Source of the DNA: Parvularcula sp963922235
Lineage (GTDB): Bacteria; Pseudomonadota; Alphaproteobacteria; Caulobacterales; Parvularculaceae
NCBI GenBank assembly: GCA_963922235.1
Contig: CAWUIJ010000117.1
Span: 1 to 8,833, forward strand
Length of the DNA stretch: 8,833 nucleotides
Direction: 5' to 3'
Shown: positions 6,343 to 8,833 of the stretch, piece after piece
How the letters are laid out: each line of letters begins with the position of its first letter
How positions within the stretch are numbered: the first letter of the stretch is position 1
Made by a program: the position numbers and the translations under genes
Notes under the pieces: generated by a model
What the model saw: the letters and a program-made list of their open reading frames with translations, nothing else
Databases searched by the model: none
Told to the model about the DNA's origin: nothing

Positions 6343-7602
6343 TTAGTGCCCGTAGCCGCTGTTGGCGTCGATATCCTCGTTGATCTCGTCCACGGCGGCA
6401 TCGAGCGTGTCGGCCACGTCTGCGCCATTCGCGATATCTGCGAGCGCCTTTTCAAAGACTTTTGCTTGGACGAGGTAGCCCGGCGTGACCGGGCGCACGA
6501 GCGCTTGCGCCTTGGACAGGTCATAGAAAACCTCGAGCGCACCACCGTCGGTGTAGTTGGCAGTGTCAGCTGCCGCCGACGACGTCACCGGGATAAGGCC
6601 CGTGCCGTCAGAGAAGGCGCTGAACCAGCGGTCCTGCAGGGCGAACTCGATGAACGCCCGCGCGCCATCGGGGTTCTCGGAGGTGCCAGAGACACCGAAC
6701 TGCCAGGAGGCCGCGCCGATTGTCGGGCCATTGCCAAAATCGGGCGCCGGCAGGAAGAGCGCGTCATCGCCAAAGGCCTCGACCACGGGCAGTGCGGCCC
6801 AGTTGCCGTTCCACGCGATGGCGTATTTGCCCTCAAGCAGGCCTACGTCGCGATCCGCCGCGTCCTGGCTCGTGCCGGGCGCATAGCCGTTCGTGAAGAG
6901 GCCTTGCCACCACTCGCCAAAGGCGATGGCTTCGTCACCGTTCAACACACCTTCCGCCGTGGCATAGGACGAACGATCCACAATGTCGCCACCGAAGCTC
7001 TGCAAGAAGGGCGAGAAGGCATAAGGATACCATTCCCCCGTCCATGCCATGCCGAGGTCCAGCGGGTACTCATAGTCACCCGTGGCCGCAAGCGTCGCGA
7101 GCGCATCGTTAAACTCTTCCAGCGACCAGGGCGCGTCGATTGTGGGCACGCGAATGCCGTTGTCTTCCAGCGTAGAACGGCGTGTGGTCATGGCCACCGC
7201 GGCGTCCCAGAGACCAACGGAGTACACCTCGCCATTCCAGCGGCCGATCGGGCCTGGCAGGTACCCTTCAAGCTTGGCTTCATCGATGCCCAACGGCTGC
7301 ATGTAACCGGCCCATGCCCAATTGGGCATGACAGGGCCGTCGACATCAAGGATGTCAGGCAGCTCTCCTGCCAGCGCGGCGGCGCCCACGGCGTCGTTAT
7401 AAGCACCCTGCGGGAAGGTCTCGATCACGACGTTCCAGTCGGACTGGCTTGCGTTGAACTCTTCGACGAGCTGGTTGACCAGCGCCTCTTCTGCGTTGGC
7501 GGAACCGGCACCGTGATACCATAAGCTCAGCTCGGTCTGGGCAGCGGCGCCGCCTGCGACACCGGTCGCGAGCAAGGCCGCCAGGATTGGGGTCATCTTC
7601 AT
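6343..7602 (-). CDS. Extracellular (periplasmic) sugar-binding protein, family 1
   Basis: This 419-residue protein is the substrate-capturing subunit of the importer. It starts with a Sec signal peptide: MKM, a hydrophobic core, then GGAAA, with likely cleavage between A21 and Q22. The mature protein opens with TELSLWYHG, a strand typical of family 1 sugar-binding proteins. Length and aromatic richness fit the family (W95, W97, W133, W187, W191, W231-232, W264 and W268 are candidate ring-stacking residues). AWNGNW at 263-268 and QFGVSGTSENPDGARAFIEF at 301-320 match conserved family regions. The ATG overlaps the regulator stop as ATGA; GGGAGG at 7611-7616 sits 8 nt upstream, favouring this ATG over the one two codons later. 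It is probably the most abundant product of the operon. The bound sugar is unknown. Confidence 0.96.
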   Translation of the reverse strand: MKMTPILAALLATGVAGGAAAQTELSLWYHGAGSANAEEALVNQLVEEFNASQSDWNVVIETFPQGAYNDAVGAAALAGELPDILDVDGPVMPNWAWAGYMQPLGIDEAKLEGYLPGPIGRWNGEVYSVGLWDAAVAMTTRRSTLEDNGIRVPTIDAPWSLEEFNDALATLAATGDYEYPLDLGMAWTGEWYPYAFSPFLQSFGGDIVDRSSYATAEGVLNGDEAIAFGEWWQGLFTNGYAPGTSQDAADRDVGLLEGKYAIAWNGNWAALPVVEAFGDDALFLPAPDFGNGPTIGAASWQFGVSGTSENPDGARAFIEFALQDRWFSAFSDGTGLIPVTSSAAADTANYTDGGALEVFYDLSKAQALVRPVTPGYLVQAKVFEKALADIANGADVADTLDAAVDEINEDIDANSGYGH

Positions 7603-8690
7603 CTCTCGTTCCTCCCTTTGAGATTTATGATGTTGGCTACAGACGTGTTGCGCGGGGCGACAAGCGACCCGCGCGGTATGACCTGTCCGCTCACGCGGAT
7701 CGTTTCGGTCGTTTTGCTGTCAGAGTCCGACAGCAGATCCAGCAAGACCTGAGCGGCCCGCACGCCCATGGCGCTATAGGGCAGCTCGGCCGTGGTCAAA
7801 GGTGGGTAGAGGGTCTCGGTAATCAACCGGTGGTCGTCATAGCCAACGACTGAGACCTCTTCCGGCACCGAAATCCCGCGCGAGCGCAGAATGGAATAGA
7901 CGGCCATCGCCAGACGGTCATTGCCGCAGCAGATGGCCGTGGGCTGATCATCCCCTTGAAAAAACTTGTCGATGGCGTCCCAGATCAACTGGCGCTCGCC
8001 CGCACTGCCAAAGAGGTCGGTCGCCTGCACAAGTTTGGGGTCAAAGCTTATCCCGGCTTCAGACAGCGCCTTGCGGAAGCCCGAAAGCCGCAGCGTCGTC
8101 GCCTCTTGGCCCCGGGCCAGCGTCAGATAGGCGATGCGCCGGTGGCCCATGGAAATAACTTCGCGGGTCAGCGCGTACTGGCCGGCTTCGTCATCGGGGA
8201 CGACCGCTGGGGTGCCCACCATGTCGTAGCAGTTGATCAGAACTTTCGGGATTCCAAGCCCCGGCAGAGTGACATCCAAGGGTTTGTGAAAATCAGCAAC
8301 ATAGAGAATCCCCTCAACCCGGTGCTCCTGAAAGGTGCGCACGAGGTCCGGCACGCGGTCGAGCCGTCCGCCGGTGTCCGATATGAGCAATGTCTTTTGG
8401 GAATTCTCGATCACTTTCTGCGCGCCTTGGACGATCAAAAGGTCAGGCAAGCCAGCGGCCGTGGAAATTTCATCCGCATTTGAGATCGCGCCAGTGATGA
8501 GACCAATAAGCCCCGACTTGTTTGACTTCATTGTCCGCGCGGCGTGGGAGGGAACATAGCCCAAGGCGTTCATGGCCGCAGCCACGGCTTTCCGGGTCTT
8601 TTCTGAGACGGGCGCGTCCTTGTTGAGCACGCGGCTCACCGTTTTGGGCGAAACACCTGCGTGCTTCGCAACATCGTAGATCGTCGCCAT
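7599..8690 (-). CDS. LacI-family transcriptional regulator
   Basis: This 363-residue cytoplasmic DNA-binding repressor is of normal family length. The helix-turn-helix spans about residues 4-23 (IYDVAKHAGVSPKTVSRVLN), with P15 and K16 at the recognition-helix positions equivalent to LacI Y17 and Q18. The hinge helix follows at about 47-56 (PSHAARTMKS), with methionine at the usual leucine. The sugar-binding core from about residue 60 keeps R201, N257 and D285, aligned by me with inducer contacts R197, N246 and D274 of LacI. It is the first gene of the operon it probably controls and would therefore be autoregulated. GGGAGGA at 8699-8705 precedes the ATG. Its stop overlaps the binding-protein start (ATGA). 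The inducer is presumably the imported sugar or its hydrolysis product. Confidence 0.97.
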   Translation of the reverse strand: MATIYDVAKHAGVSPKTVSRVLNKDAPVSEKTRKAVAAAMNALGYVPSHAARTMKSNKSGLIGLITGAISNADEISTAAGLPDLLIVQGAQKVIENSQKTLLISDTGGRLDRVPDLVRTFQEHRVEGILYVADFHKPLDVTLPGLGIPKVLINCYDMVGTPAVVPDDEAGQYALTREVISMGHRRIAYLTLARGQEATTLRLSGFRKALSEAGISFDPKLVQATDLFGSAGERQLIWDAIDKFFQGDDQPTAICCGNDRLAMAVYSILRSRGISVPEEVSVVGYDDHRLITETLYPPLTTAELPYSAMGVRAAQVLLDLLSDSDSKTTETIRVSGQVIPRGSLVAPRNTSVANIINLKGRNER

Positions 8691-8740
8691 GACGCCTATC
8701 CTCCCGCGCTTCGGTCGCGTTCGGGCGACTCTCTAAGCAT

Positions 8741-8756
8741 ATGACATCGATGTCAT
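8741..8756. promoter_or_regulatory. Operator palindrome 1, putative LacI-family site
   Basis: ATGACATCGATGTCAT is a perfect 16-bp palindrome with a central CG, the form expected for LacI-family operators. It lies 51 nt upstream of the regulator start codon, on the downstream side of the TTGACA box. A repressor bound here would cover the -10 region. Binding by the adjacent regulator is inferred from location and symmetry. Confidence 0.8.
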
Positions 8757-8769
8757 GACACCGGTGTCA
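8756..8769. promoter_or_regulatory. Operator palindrome 2, putative LacI-family site
   Basis: TGACACCGGTGTCA is a perfect 14-bp palindrome with a central CG. It shares its first base with the end of palindrome 1, and the two centres are 14 bp apart. The half-sites are the same TGACA/TGTCA as in palindrome 1, differing only in the central four bases (CCGG against TCGA). It abuts the TTGACA box and would fall in the promoter spacer. Confidence 0.8.
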
Positions 8770-8770
8770 C

Positions 8771-8776
8771 TGTCAA
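8771..8776 (-). promoter_or_regulatory. Putative -35 box of the operon promoter
   Basis: The minus strand reads TTGACA, a perfect consensus -35 hexamer, directly upstream of the two palindromes. No good -10 box is found at 16-19 nt spacing; the corresponding hexamers lie within palindrome 1 and match TATAAT poorly. The promoter may be intrinsically weak or need an activator, or TTGACA may simply be a further TGTCA operator half-site. Confidence 0.5.
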
Positions 8777-8823
8777 GTTGGTCTTCCCCCACTGAGGTGG
8801 TCCTCCGCTATGTTTAGGAAAAC

Positions 8824-8828
8824 GGAGG
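8824..8828 (+). promoter_or_regulatory. Ribosome-binding site of a probable divergent gene beyond the right edge
   Basis: GGAGG on the plus strand lies five bases from the end of the window, the right distance for a start codon immediately outside it. The surroundings are A-rich (AAAACGGAGGAAACA), typical of an initiation region. If correct, the interval between 8691 and 8833 is a divergent control region and the palindromes could regulate both directions. No start codon is visible, so this is suggestive only. Confidence 0.5.
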
Positions 8829-8833
8829 AAACA

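Noticed and set aside
6337..7524. A 395-codon plus-strand open frame opposite the binding-protein gene
   Set aside because: It is antisense to a clear signal-peptide-bearing binding protein. Its translation is rich in Arg, Gly and His with no recognisable domain, as expected for the complement of a GC-rich gene.
8809..8814. TATGTT as a -10 box for a divergent plus-strand promoter
   Set aside because: It lies only about 10 nt before the ribosome-binding site, and no -35 hexamer is found at suitable spacing.
1..8833. CRISPR arrays, tRNA or rRNA genes, insertion sequences, phage or toxin-antitoxin modules
   Set aside because: No regularly spaced repeats, no tRNA-like cloverleaf sequence, and no transposase or integrase motifs were seen on either strand. 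All coding space is taken by the metabolic operon.

Overview
The window is a single, intact, high-GC sugar-uptake and catabolism operon, read entirely on the minus strand (right to left). It looks like an alphaproteobacterium, most likely a Rhodobacterales/Roseobacter-type marine or soil bacterium. That assignment rests on GC-rich codons, tightly overlapping genes, a layout recalling the alphaproteobacterial agl (alpha-glucoside) operons, and a degenerate intergenic repeat of a style I associate with that order. It is an inference, since no rRNA or other taxonomic marker is present.

Layout in transcription order: a control region (8691-8833) with two abutting perfect palindromes next to a TTGACA box; a LacI-family regulator (8690-7599); a secreted family 1 sugar-binding protein (7602-6343); a 61-nt gap holding a GC-rich hairpin; two MalF/MalG-type permeases (6281-5172 and 5172-4291); a cytoplasmic five-bladed-propeller glycosidase with GH32/GH68-like motifs (4291-3344); a MalK/UgpC-type ATPase (3332-2250); a D-2-hydroxyacid dehydrogenase-family protein (2250-1219); and a Gfo/Idh/MocA oxidoreductase (1222-266). 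Five of the seven gene junctions overlap by 1 nt or by ATGA and a sixth has 11 nt between genes, so translation is probably coupled. The only real internal gap follows the binding-protein gene. Bases 1-265 hold no convincing gene, only hairpins and an imperfect inverted repeat.

Proposed working: the binding protein captures an oligosaccharide in the periplasm, the two permeases and the ATPase import it unphosphorylated, the hydrolase cleaves it in the cytoplasm, and one or both NAD(P)-dependent oxidoreductases act on a product. The LacI protein would repress its own operon through the tandem palindromes until an inducer sugar binds. The hydrolase motifs favour a beta-fructoside (sucrose, fructo-oligosaccharide or levan fragment), but no sugar kinase is present and the substrate is not proven. 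A strong ribosome-binding site at the extreme right edge suggests a divergent gene starting just outside the window that would share the operators.

Every component belongs to a known protein family. The least ordinary features are the combination of genes (a GH32/68-like propeller enzyme in an agl-like operon, with two oxidoreductases and no kinase) and the double operator.
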